A stretch of DNA of 48,533 bases. Source: SZUA-36 sp964650905. GTDB lineage: Bacteria > Pseudomonadota > Gammaproteobacteria > Xanthomonadales > SZUA-36. A model generated the notes under the pieces. That model saw only the letters and a program-made list of their open reading frames with translations. It was not told the DNA's origin and did no database searches. The DNA is taken from positions 1 to 48,533 of the forward strand of contig CAZYVH010000015.1 in the NCBI GenBank assembly GCA_964650905.1. Reading direction: 5' to 3'. Position 1 is the first letter of the stretch. Each line of letters begins with the position of its first letter. The position numbers and the translations under genes are program-made. Positions 24,528 through 32,341 of this stretch are shown in pieces.

Positions 24528-27344
24528 TCAGGCAATCCTGCGTGTCTCGCCGCTGCCCGTTACATTTTTAATACAGCGTCCACACAACTGGGGATGCTCC
24601 ACGGATTGGCCAACGTCCTCGCGGTGATGCCAACAACGTACGCATTTTATATGTTTCGATGGTGTAACCACGACCGTAAGCTGGCCACCTGGCAAAGTGA
24701 TCCTTTCAACATCGGCCGGCGCGTTTTCAAGTTCAGCAAAAGACGCCTCGGAAGTAATCAATACAAAGCGCAGTTCGTCACCCACCCACTGCAATGCCTC
24801 GGCCAACGCACCATCAGCCCACAGGTTCGCTTCAACGGCCAGGGACGACCCGGCGGCGCCACTGGCCCTGAGTCTTTCAACCGCCCGGCTGACCTCATCA
24901 CGCACCGCAATGATGTGACGCCAGCGATCGCGCTCCTGCTGCGCAGGCTCCAGCATGTAAAGGCCTTCATAATACGTGGCCATGAATACGCTGTCCTCGC
25001 GTTCACCGCTCATGTGCTGCCAGATTTCTTCGGCGGTATAGCTCAACACCGGAGCGATCCAGCGCACCAGGGCTTCGAGAATATGAAACATGGCCGTCTG
25101 TGCTGAACGCCGAGCCTTGCTTTTGGCCTGCGTGGTGTACAGACGGTCCTTGATGATGTCCAGGTAAAAAGCACCCATTTCACCACTGCAGAAACGGTGC
25201 ACATCCTGGTAAATCTTCAGAAACTGGTAGTCGTCATAGGCTTGTTTACAGCGTTCCTGAAGCAAGGCTGCACTATCAACAGCCCAGCGGTCGAGTGGCA
25301 ATAACTCATCGGCTCCAAGACACTGCTCCCGGTCAAACCCGGCGAGGTTTCCGAGCAGGAACCGCGCCGTGTTGCGGATGCGGCGATAAGCATCTGAGAC
25401 CCGTTTGAGGATTTCATCTGAGACCGTCATTTCCTGGCGGTAATCCGCCGCGGCCACCCACAACCTGAGTACGTCCGCACCGAGTGCGTTCATCACTTTC
25501 TGCGGCGCGATCACGTTACCGATCGATTTTGACATCTTGCGGCCATCGGCATCAACCACAAACCCGTGTGTCAGCACCTGACGGTAGGGAGCCTCGCCAT
25601 GCATCGCAACCGAGGTCAGCAGGGAGGACTGGAACCAGCCGCGGTGCTGGTCTGAACCTTCCAGGTACATATCAGCCGGACGCCGCAATTGCGGTCGTTC
25701 ATCCAGAACGCAACGATGAGAAACACCGGAATCAAACCATACATCAAGAATGTCCCTGACCTGTTCGTATTGGCTTTCATCGACGCCGAGGCGCTGAAAG
25801 ATGTCTTCTTCATACCAGCAATCGATACCGTCCTCGGCGATCAGGTCGGCAGCCTTTTCCATCAACTCAGGCGTGTCAGGATGCAATTCGCCGTTGCGGC
25901 GGTGTACAAAGAGCGTAATGGGAACACCCCAGGTGCGCTGCCTGGAAATGCACCAGTCCGGACGCCCTTCCACCATTCCGCTGATGCGTTCCTCGCCCCA
26001 GCCGGGTACCCAACGGATGGTTTTGATGGCTTCCAGCGCACGCGCCCTCAAACCCGCCTGGTCCATACTGATAAACCATTGCGGTGTGACCCGGAAAGCG
26101 GTCGGTGTCTTGTGCCGCCAGCAATGGGGGTAACTGTGCAGGAATGGCTCCGTATGCAGCAGCACGCCTTTCTCGTTCAATAATTTCAAAATATCGTCGT
26201 TGGCATTCCATACAAACAGACCGGCAAACAGTTCGGTCTCGGGCAGATACAGCCCATTGCCACCAACCGGGTTTGAAATCGGTAAGTCATAGCGCTGGCC
26301 AACCCGGAAATCGTCATCGCCATGACCGGGGGCGGTATGCACCGCGCCGGTACCCGCTTCGGTGGTGACATGATCACCGAGAATGACGGGGACCTGGCGA
26401 TCATAAAATGGGTGTTCCAGCGAAAGATACTCAAGCGCTGACCCCTTGCAGCTTGCCAGCACTTCAAGGTCCTGCATACCGATGCGTGCGGCGACATCAT
26501 CTTTTAAGCCATCCGCCAGTACCAGGATAAGTTCACGGGCCTGCCACCGGCCCCTGACCAGGACATAATCAACGTCCGCATTCAGCGCCACCGCCTGGTT
26601 GGCCGGCAAGGTCCACGGCGTGGTAGTCCAGATTGGGACGCCGGCATCACCCTCCACGTTGTCAACGTCAAATGCCGCGTACAAGGCCCCTGGGTCGACG
26701 GCACGGAAAAACACATCGATCGTCGGTGAAGTTTTGTCCTGGTACTCAATTTCAGCTTCGGCCAGCGCGGAACCACAATCAAAACACCAGTTGACCGGCT
26801 TGACACCCTGCTCGAGGTGACCGCCCCTGACGATGTCTGCCAGGGCCCGCACCATATTGGCCTCATAGGAGAAATTGCGGCTCGCATATGGATTGTCCCA
26901 ATCACCCAGCACGCCCAGGCGTTTGAAACCGGTGCGTTGCAGGTCAATATGCCGGTCGGCATATTCACGGCATTTTTGCCGGAAGGTCCGGGCGTCCACC
27001 TTGCGCCCGACCTTGCCGACCTTTTTTTCAACCTGTAGCTCGATCGGCAATCCATGACAGTCCCAACCCGGTACATAGGGTGAATGGAAACCGGCCAGCA
27101 GACGCGACTTGACCACCATGTCCTTGAGTATCTTGTTGACCGCATGGCCAATGTGGATATCACCATTGGCGTAGGGTGGGCCGTCATGCAGGATAAATAA
27201 CGGCCGGTCGGCCGTGTGTTCCTGGATACGGGCATACAGACCGCTTTCTTCCCATTGCCTGAGCATCCGGGGTTCACGGTTGGCCAGGTTGGCTTTCATC
27301 GGAAAGGCCGTGGCCGGCAGGTTGATCGTGTCTTTATAATCCAT
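24528..27344 (-). CDS. ileS: Isoleucyl-tRNA synthetase
   Basis: IleS charges tRNA-Ile and edits valine. The protein is 938 aa from ATG 27344 (MDYKDTINLP), the usual E. coli-type length. Visible are the HIGH motif (GDIHIGHAVNK), the editing-domain segment TTPWTLPANQAVAL, the KMSKS loop (GRKMSKSIGN), and the C-terminal zinc-binding CVRCWHHRED and CGRCIKNV. The ORF can be extended upstream to 27404, but that lies over the end of ribF and is not conserved. Confidence 0.97.
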   Translation of the reverse strand: MDYKDTINLPATAFPMKANLANREPRMLRQWEESGLYARIQEHTADRPLFILHDGPPYANGDIHIGHAVNKILKDMVVKSRLLAGFHSPYVPGWDCHGLPIELQVEKKVGKVGRKVDARTFRQKCREYADRHIDLQRTGFKRLGVLGDWDNPYASRNFSYEANMVRALADIVRGGHLEQGVKPVNWCFDCGSALAEAEIEYQDKTSPTIDVFFRAVDPGALYAAFDVDNVEGDAGVPIWTTTPWTLPANQAVALNADVDYVLVRGRWQARELILVLADGLKDDVAARIGMQDLEVLASCKGSALEYLSLEHPFYDRQVPVILGDHVTTEAGTGAVHTAPGHGDDDFRVGQRYDLPISNPVGGNGLYLPETELFAGLFVWNANDDILKLLNEKGVLLHTEPFLHSYPHCWRHKTPTAFRVTPQWFISMDQAGLRARALEAIKTIRWVPGWGEERISGMVEGRPDWCISRQRTWGVPITLFVHRRNGELHPDTPELMEKAADLIAEDGIDCWYEEDIFQRLGVDESQYEQVRDILDVWFDSGVSHRCVLDERPQLRRPADMYLEGSDQHRGWFQSSLLTSVAMHGEAPYRQVLTHGFVVDADGRKMSKSIGNVIAPQKVMNALGADVLRLWVAAADYRQEMTVSDEILKRVSDAYRRIRNTARFLLGNLAGFDREQCLGADELLPLDRWAVDSAALLQERCKQAYDDYQFLKIYQDVHRFCSGEMGAFYLDIIKDRLYTTQAKSKARRSAQTAMFHILEALVRWIAPVLSYTAEEIWQHMSGEREDSVFMATYYEGLYMLEPAQQERDRWRHIIAVRDEVSRAVERLRASGAAGSSLAVEANLWADGALAEALQWVGDELRFVLITSEASFAELENAPADVERITLPGGQLTVVVTPSKHIKCVRCWHHREDVGQSVEHPQLCGRCIKNVTGSGETRRIA

Positions 27345-27382
27345 GCTTTGTGCGCTTGTTTGCTGGTGCCCCACTGGCGCCG

Positions 27383-28309
27383 TTAATCGTGTTTTGCCAG
27401 GCACTGGCGTGCCTGGTGTTCATCTTCCCGCATTTGCTCGACGAGGTCATCAATTTCCGCAAAGTGCTCTTCCGCGCGAAGTTTTGCAACAAATTCCACC
27501 TGCATCCTCTGCCCATACAGATCAGCATCAAAATCAAACAGGTGCACCTCGAGGAGGAAATCCCCACCGCCCACGGCCGGGCGTGTACCCAGGTTGGCGA
27601 CCCCATCGCGCCAGTTGCCGTCAGTAAGACGCGCCCTGACCGCAAAAACACCCGCCAGCGGGCTCGGGGATGCTGCCAGCTTAATATTTGCGGTCGGGTA
27701 TCCCAATTGACGTCCGAGTTTATGTCCTCTTATCACCCTGCCCTGCATTCGGAAGGGCCGGCCCAGCAATTTGGCGGCCTGCCCCAAATCACCGGCAGCC
27801 AGGTGTTGCCGCACCGCACTGCTGGAAACCCGCCGGCCTGCAATCTCGTGGGTATCAAACGTATCCAGTTTGAAACCAAACTTCAGACCAGCCTCGCGCA
27901 ATGAGTGAAGATTACCTTGACGGCCCTTACCATAACGAAAATCTTCACCTACGACGACGTTTTTAGCTGCCAGCGTATCCACAAGCACGGTGCGTGTGAA
28001 CGTTTCGGCCTCCATACCGGCCAGAGACTGGTTAAAGCGCATCAGCCACACAAGGTCCACACCGGCCCGGCCAAGACATTCAAGTTTTTGCCGTACCGGC
28101 ATCAGACGTGCCGGCGCCGCTTGTGGCCGAAACCAGGCTTGTGGCAGCGGTTCAAAGCTTATCATCGCCACCGGGTGCCGCCCGGCCGCCAATGACCTGC
28201 AATATTTGATCAACGCCTGGTGACCCAGATGCATACCGTCAAAGTTTCCGATGCAAACGACAGAGGATTGCAGTATTTGCCGGCCCGGATTGTCCCTGAT
28301 CAATTGCAT
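27383..28309 (-). CDS. ribF: Bifunctional riboflavin kinase/FAD synthetase
   Basis: RibF makes FMN and FAD from riboflavin. The 308-aa protein has the N-terminal nucleotidyltransferase motif GNFDGMHLGHQ (21-31), the central GEDFRYGKGR, and the C-terminal flavokinase motif QLGYPTANIKL, then VANLGTRP. It lies between murJ and ileS as in other Gammaproteobacteria. FAD from this enzyme serves general metabolism, including the GMC protein here. Confidence 0.96.
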   Translation of the reverse strand: MQLIRDNPGRQILQSSVVCIGNFDGMHLGHQALIKYCRSLAAGRHPVAMISFEPLPQAWFRPQAAPARLMPVRQKLECLGRAGVDLVWLMRFNQSLAGMEAETFTRTVLVDTLAAKNVVVGEDFRYGKGRQGNLHSLREAGLKFGFKLDTFDTHEIAGRRVSSSAVRQHLAAGDLGQAAKLLGRPFRMQGRVIRGHKLGRQLGYPTANIKLAASPSPLAGVFAVRARLTDGNWRDGVANLGTRPAVGGGDFLLEVHLFDFDADLYGQRMQVEFVAKLRAEEHFAEIDDLVEQMREDEHQARQCLAKHD

Positions 28310-28366
28310 CGCTTCTGGCTTCTGTCACGCTACCCAAAAGGAGCGAATTATACCAGCCCCGGCGTG

Positions 28367-29926
28367 CTATTTTGCACCACGTAAAAGATCGTGTTTTTTT
28401 AAACCGGCGATCATCCCGGCGAAGAGGTATACGAGCCCGCCAAAAGTGATTGTCAATGCGAGATTCCTGATCCTTGTGGCAACACCGGCCTGCAACCAAC
28501 TGTTGGTATCGCGGGTCATGAACAACAAGAGTGCGCCCATCGCTGTACATGCCAGTGTGATGGCGACCCAAAGCCTGATCCAGCCCTTGCCGGGCCGGTA
28601 AACGTTACGCTTGCGCAAACCCCGGTAGAGCAGTAGGGCATTGAGGTACGCCGCAACGGAACTCGCCAGCGCCAGACCGGTGTGCGGACCGTCAAAACCA
28701 CGTTTTAACATAAAACCGACAAATACCAGGTTGAGGACCATATTGGTCAGCATCGCTGTAACCGCAATTTTCACCGGTGTGCGGGTATCCTGACGGGCGT
28801 AATAACCCGGCGCCAGCACCTTGACCGCGATAAATGCGGGCAGACCGGCCGCATAAGCGGTCAGGCTGAGCGCCGACATGTGTACATCATCCGGTTGAAA
28901 GGCATCATACTGAAACAGGGTGATCAAAATAGGTTCGGCCAGCACGGCAAGCCCGACGGCGGCAGGAACCGTCACGATGATCGCAACCCGCAAAGCCCAG
29001 TCCAGTGTTTCTGAAAAAGCCAGCCTGTTTTCTTTTGCGTGCTTTTGCGACAGGTTGGGAAGAATCACGGTGGCCAGCGCAATACCGAATACGCCCAGTG
29101 GGAATTCGAGTAAGCGGTCGGAGTAGTACAACCACGAAACGCTACCGGCCAGCAGAAATGTGGCGATGATGCTGTCTACCAGTAAATTGACCTGTGCCAC
29201 CGAAGACCCAACCAGGGTTGGAATCATCAGCTTCAGAATACGGCGAACACCGCTGTGACGCCAACCCCAGCGTGGTCGTGGCACTACACCAAGACGCATC
29301 AGCGCCGGTAGCTGCAGCAGTAGTTGTGCAAAACCGGCAGCCAAGACACCCCAGGCAAGTGCTTTTACCGGCACCTCCATTTCACCTGACAGCAACAGGG
29401 CCGCCGTGATCAGGGACAGGTTGAGTAGCACCGGTGTCAATGCGGGCACCAGGAAACGTTCAAATGTGTTGAGGATGCCACCCGCCAGCGCGGTCAGCGA
29501 GATCAGCAGGATATAAGGAAACGTGATCCGCAGCATGTCTGCAGACAGGTAAAATTCCGGTCGATCATCCGCCAGCCAGCCGGGTGCAAATATCGATAAC
29601 ACCACGGGCGCTGCAAACACACCAACGGCTGTGATGAGCAGCAATACGGCCATCAGGGTGCCACTGACGTGGTCGATCAAATCCCGTAACGCCTGGCGAT
29701 CACCGCGGGCTTTGTACTCGGACAGAACCGGTACAAACGCCAGTGAGAAAGAGCCCTCGGCGAACAGGCGGCGCATAAAATTCGGAATCCGGAAAGCCAG
29801 GAAAAAAGCATCGGTTTCCCCACTGGCACCAAACATTTTGGCAAGCACCACGTCACGGACAAAACCCAGCACGCGGGACAGAATGGTTGCACTCCCGACA
29901 GTTGCGGTGGATTTCAGCAGTTTCAT
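28367..29926 (-). CDS. murJ: Lipid II flippase MurJ
   Basis: MurJ moves the peptidoglycan precursor lipid II across the inner membrane. The 519-aa polytopic protein has the family N-terminus SATILSRVLGFVRDVVLAKMF, AFRIPNFMRRLFAEGSFS and the membrane-embedded charged residues of the MOP superfamily (LAPGYYARQDTRTPVK). About 14 hydrophobic segments fit the fold. It is divergent from rpsT and first in murJ-ribF-ileS-lspA-ispH. Confidence 0.96.
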   Translation of the reverse strand: MKLLKSTATVGSATILSRVLGFVRDVVLAKMFGASGETDAFFLAFRIPNFMRRLFAEGSFSLAFVPVLSEYKARGDRQALRDLIDHVSGTLMAVLLLITAVGVFAAPVVLSIFAPGWLADDRPEFYLSADMLRITFPYILLISLTALAGGILNTFERFLVPALTPVLLNLSLITAALLLSGEMEVPVKALAWGVLAAGFAQLLLQLPALMRLGVVPRPRWGWRHSGVRRILKLMIPTLVGSSVAQVNLLVDSIIATFLLAGSVSWLYYSDRLLEFPLGVFGIALATVILPNLSQKHAKENRLAFSETLDWALRVAIIVTVPAAVGLAVLAEPILITLFQYDAFQPDDVHMSALSLTAYAAGLPAFIAVKVLAPGYYARQDTRTPVKIAVTAMLTNMVLNLVFVGFMLKRGFDGPHTGLALASSVAAYLNALLLYRGLRKRNVYRPGKGWIRLWVAITLACTAMGALLLFMTRDTNSWLQAGVATRIRNLALTITFGGLVYLFAGMIAGLKKHDLLRGAK

Positions 29927-29970
29927 GATGCGCCAGTGTAAAAAAACATTTGCTTTTACCTGTTAAATGA

Positions 29971-29999
29971 TTGACCCGGCGAGGAAAACCTAAGATACT
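29971..29999 (+). promoter_or_regulatory. Promoter of rpsT
   Basis: TTGACC (29971-29976), a 17-bp spacer and GATACT (29994-29999) form a sigma-70 promoter, with a GC-rich discriminator (ACGCGGC) next to the probable start site, as expected for a ribosomal-protein gene under stringent control. A leader of about 35 nt leads to the GGAG site and the TTG start of rpsT. Confidence 0.65.
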
Positions 30000-30040
30000 A
30001 CGCGGCTCGTTCCAGAACCTGTTTTATTTGGAGATTTACC

Positions 30041-30301
30041 TTGGCTAACAGTTTATCAGCACGCAAGCGTGCACGTCAGTCTGAAAAGCATCGTTTGCAC
30101 AACGCCAGTCAGCGTTCACACATGCGCACGGCGATCAAAAAAGTGCTCGCCGCCATCGAATCGGGTGACAAAAGCGCAGCGGAAACAGCCTACAAGGCCG
30201 CCGTTCCTGCCATTGACCGTCTCGCGGCCAAGGGCCTGATGCACCGCAATAAAGCTGCCCGGCACAAGTCACGTCTGAACAACCACATCCGCAAGATGTA
30301 A
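30041..30301 (+). CDS. rpsT: 30S ribosomal protein S20
   Basis: S20 is a primary 16S rRNA-binding protein. The 86-aa protein begins MANSLSARKRARQSEKHR and ends NKAARHKSRLNNHIRKM, both typical. The start codon is TTG, as in E. coli rpsT, where the UUG start is part of autogenous control. GGAG lies 7 nt upstream. It is transcribed alone, divergent from murJ and convergent with obgE. Confidence 0.97.
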   Translation: MANSLSARKRARQSEKHRLHNASQRSHMRTAIKKVLAAIESGDKSAAETAYKAAVPAIDRLAAKGLMHRNKAARHKSRLNNHIRKM

Positions 30302-30331
30302 CAGGGCACTTTTTGATATCCTGGTAGTCTG

Positions 30332-31306
30332 CTACTCCGCACTGTCCTTCAGAGCCTGCATCACGTTTTGCATCAGCTTGGCAGTACCCTGGCCAGTCAC
30401 CGATGAAATCATGAACCACGGCCCCTCCCAGGCCAGTTCTTCAACAACCTGCCCGGCTGTTTCTGCGGCGGCAACATCATCCAGCAAATCGGTCTTGGTA
30501 AACACAAGCCAACGGGGTTTTTCGGCCAGGCTGCTGTCATAACTGGTCAGTTCCTGTGTCAATTTGCGCACGGCATCCGCCGGTGCGACAGCATCCAGTG
30601 GTGCGATATCCACCAGGTGGAGTAACAGGTGTGTCCGCTGCAGGTGTTTGAGGAACTGTACACCGAGACCGGCACCCTCAGCGGCACCTTCGATCAAACC
30701 GGGGATATCGGCGATCACAAAGCTGCTGTCGATACCCACACGCACCACACCCAGATTCGGGTACAGGGTCGTAAATGGATAATCCGCCACCTTGGGTCGC
30801 GCGGCTGAAACTGCTTGGATCAGTGTGGATTTTCCGGCATTGGGAAACCCCAGCAGACCAACGTCCGCCAACACTTTTAATTCGAGATGCAACTGGAATT
30901 CTTCACCCGCTTCACCCTGTGTGGTCTGACGTGGTGTACGGTTGGTCGAACTTTTGAAATGCACATTCCCGAGACCGCCCTTACCACCCCTGGCCACGAG
31001 CAACCGTTCACCATGCCCGGTCACATCACCCACGATAACACCACTGGCCTCGTCAATGACCACGGTACCCAGGGGTACACGGATATTTATATCCTCGCCC
31101 TTTTTGCCGTATTTTTCGCGACCACTGCCGGAAACCCCGTTGCGGGCCCTGTAGATACGCAGGTGTCGAAAATCAACGAGTGTGTTGAGCCCGGAGTCAC
31201 CCTGAAGGTAGATACTGCCACCACGACCACCGTCACCCCCATCGGGACCACCGTATTCCACGTATTTTTCGCGGCGAAATGAGGCTGAACCGTCACCACC
31301 TTTACC
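30332..31306 (-). CDS. obgE: GTPase Obg (5' end lost in assembly gap)
   Basis: ObgE is a ribosome-assembly and stringent-response GTPase. The visible part begins GKGGDGSASFRREKYVEYGG within the glycine-rich Obg fold, followed by the G-domain with GFPNAGKST (G1), DIPGLIEGA (G3) and FTKTDLLDD (G4). About 15 N-terminal residues and the start are hidden by the run of N at 31307-31406. It is the third gene of the rplU-rpmA-obgE operon. The 3' end converges on rpsT with 30 nt between stops. Confidence 0.93.
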   Translation of the reverse strand, partial: GKGGDGSASFRREKYVEYGGPDGGDGGRGGSIYLQGDSGLNTLVDFRHLRIYRARNGVSGSGREKYGKKGEDINIRVPLGTVVIDEASGVIVGDVTGHGERLLVARGGKGGLGNVHFKSSTNRTPRQTTQGEAGEEFQLHLELKVLADVGLLGFPNAGKSTLIQAVSAARPKVADYPFTTLYPNLGVVRVGIDSSFVIADIPGLIEGAAEGAGLGVQFLKHLQRTHLLLHLVDIAPLDAVAPADAVRKLTQELTSYDSSLAEKPRWLVFTKTDLLDDVAAAETAGQVVEELAWEGPWFMISSVTGQGTAKLMQNVMQALKDSAE

Positions 31307-31406
31307 NNNNNNNNNNNNNNNNNNNNNNNNNNNNNNNNNNNNNNNNNNNNNNNNNNNNNNNNNNNNNNNNNNNNNNNNNNNNNNNNNNNNNNNNNNNNNN
31401 NNNNNN
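31307..31406. other. Assembly gap, 100 N
   Basis: Exactly 100 N, the usual placeholder for a gap of unknown size. The sequence resumes in the rpmA stop codon, so the missing part holds at least the rpmA-obgE spacer and the first codons of obgE. The true distance cannot be read. Confidence 0.98.
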
Positions 31407-31664
31407 TTAGTCTGTTTCCACACTGACAAATTTGCGCTTTGGCAAACCACGTTGCTGAAATTTTACTTTCCCATCCCTCAAGGCAAACAAGGTATGATCA
31501 CGACCGATACCAACGTTTTCACCGGCGTGGAATCGTGTGCCACGCTGACGCACCAGGATATTGCCTGCACTGACAGGCTCACCGCCATAGCGCTTTACCC
31601 CAAGGTACTTAGGATTGGAATCGCGACCGTTGCGTGTACTGCCGCCTGCTTTTTTATGTGCCAT
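31407..31664 (-). CDS. rpmA: 50S ribosomal protein L27
   Basis: The 85-aa protein starts MAHKKAGGSTRNGRDS and has KRYGGEPVSAGNILVRQRGT, the L27 signature. L27 helps peptidyl transfer. No Firmicutes-type N-terminal cleavage extension is present. The TAA stop is the first complete codon after the N run, so the gene is complete. It follows rplU by 18 nt. Confidence 0.97.
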   Translation of the reverse strand: MAHKKAGGSTRNGRDSNPKYLGVKRYGGEPVSAGNILVRQRGTRFHAGENVGIGRDHTLFALRDGKVKFQQRGLPKRKFVSVETD

Positions 31665-31682
31665 GATTCAGTTCCTCGGTTT

Positions 31683-32072
31683 TCAGGTATCGCTGGCTGC
31701 TTCAACCGCTATAGATTCAGGCTTGGCAGCCTTGGCCTTGGAGACCTTCTTTTTGGGTCTTGCAGCGGTAATCCCGGTGATCTCGATACGGGTAAAATCC
31801 TGCCGATGACCCATCTGCTTGCGATGGTGTTTGCGACGTTGGAATTTAATGATGCGTATCTTTTTACCGCGTCCGTGTTCAACAACCGTGGCCGTTACCT
31901 TGCCACCTTTCAGGTAAGGGGTGCCTACTTTGACGTCCGCACCTTCGCCCACCATCAACACCTGGTCAAGTTCAACCGTGGCGCCTTTTTCAGCGTCCAG
32001 TTTTTCAATTTTCAATATATCACCAGTGACGGCACGATACTGCTTGCCACCGGTTGCGAATACTGCGTACAT
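31683..32072 (-). CDS. rplU: 50S ribosomal protein L21 with C-terminal extension
   Basis: The 129-aa protein begins MYAVFATGGKQYRAV and contains KGGKVTATVVEHGRGKKI and RRKHHRKQMGHRQ, the L21 core of about 103 residues. After that it carries about 25 extra residues, first basic (ARPKKKVSKAKAAKPE), then acidic. It leads the rplU-rpmA-obgE operon from the promoter at 32116-32144. Its upstream divergent neighbour is uvrA rather than the usual ispB. Confidence 0.96.
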   Translation of the reverse strand: MYAVFATGGKQYRAVTGDILKIEKLDAEKGATVELDQVLMVGEGADVKVGTPYLKGGKVTATVVEHGRGKKIRIIKFQRRKHHRKQMGHRQDFTRIEITGITAARPKKKVSKAKAAKPESIAVEAASDT

Positions 32073-32115
32073 GCGATGATGCTCCCTGTTGGAAGAGCCC
32101 TACAAAAGGGCGAGG

Positions 32116-32144
32116 ATATTAGCGGGTTTATGCGTCCCGGTCAA
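32116..32144 (-). promoter_or_regulatory. Promoter of rplU-rpmA-obgE
   Basis: TTGACC (32144-32139), a 17-bp spacer and TAATAT (32121-32116) lie about 45 nt upstream of the rplU ATG on the minus strand. The spacing is ideal. The sequence from 32145 to about 32300, between this and the uvrA promoter, has no gene; it would be one of the two junctions of the displaced block described in the findings. Confidence 0.65.
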
Positions 32145-32305
32145 CCACCCCCGACAAAATAGGCGCTGATCCATAAGCCATTTTCATAAGGATCATTATG
32201 GATAAAAATAGCCGCTTGAGACCAACGTGCGTGGCAACATATGCATGACCCGACCCATATTTAAAAAAATCCACACCGAAGTGTGCCCTTACATAACAAT
32301 CAGGG

Positions 32306-32311
32306 TATAGT
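32306..32311 (+). promoter_or_regulatory. Candidate -10 box of uvrA
   Basis: TATAGT lies 31 nt before the uvrA ATG. No good -35 box is found at normal spacing, and no SOS box of the CTGT-N8-ACAG type is visible, so LexA control is not supported by the sequence. Confidence 0.35.
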
Positions 32312-32341
32312 GAATGGTTTGAAACCGTTTCGGCAGATTTG

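Noticed and set aside
32145..32341. LexA (SOS) box before uvrA
   Set aside because: No CTGT-N8-ACAG-like sequence is present in the region.
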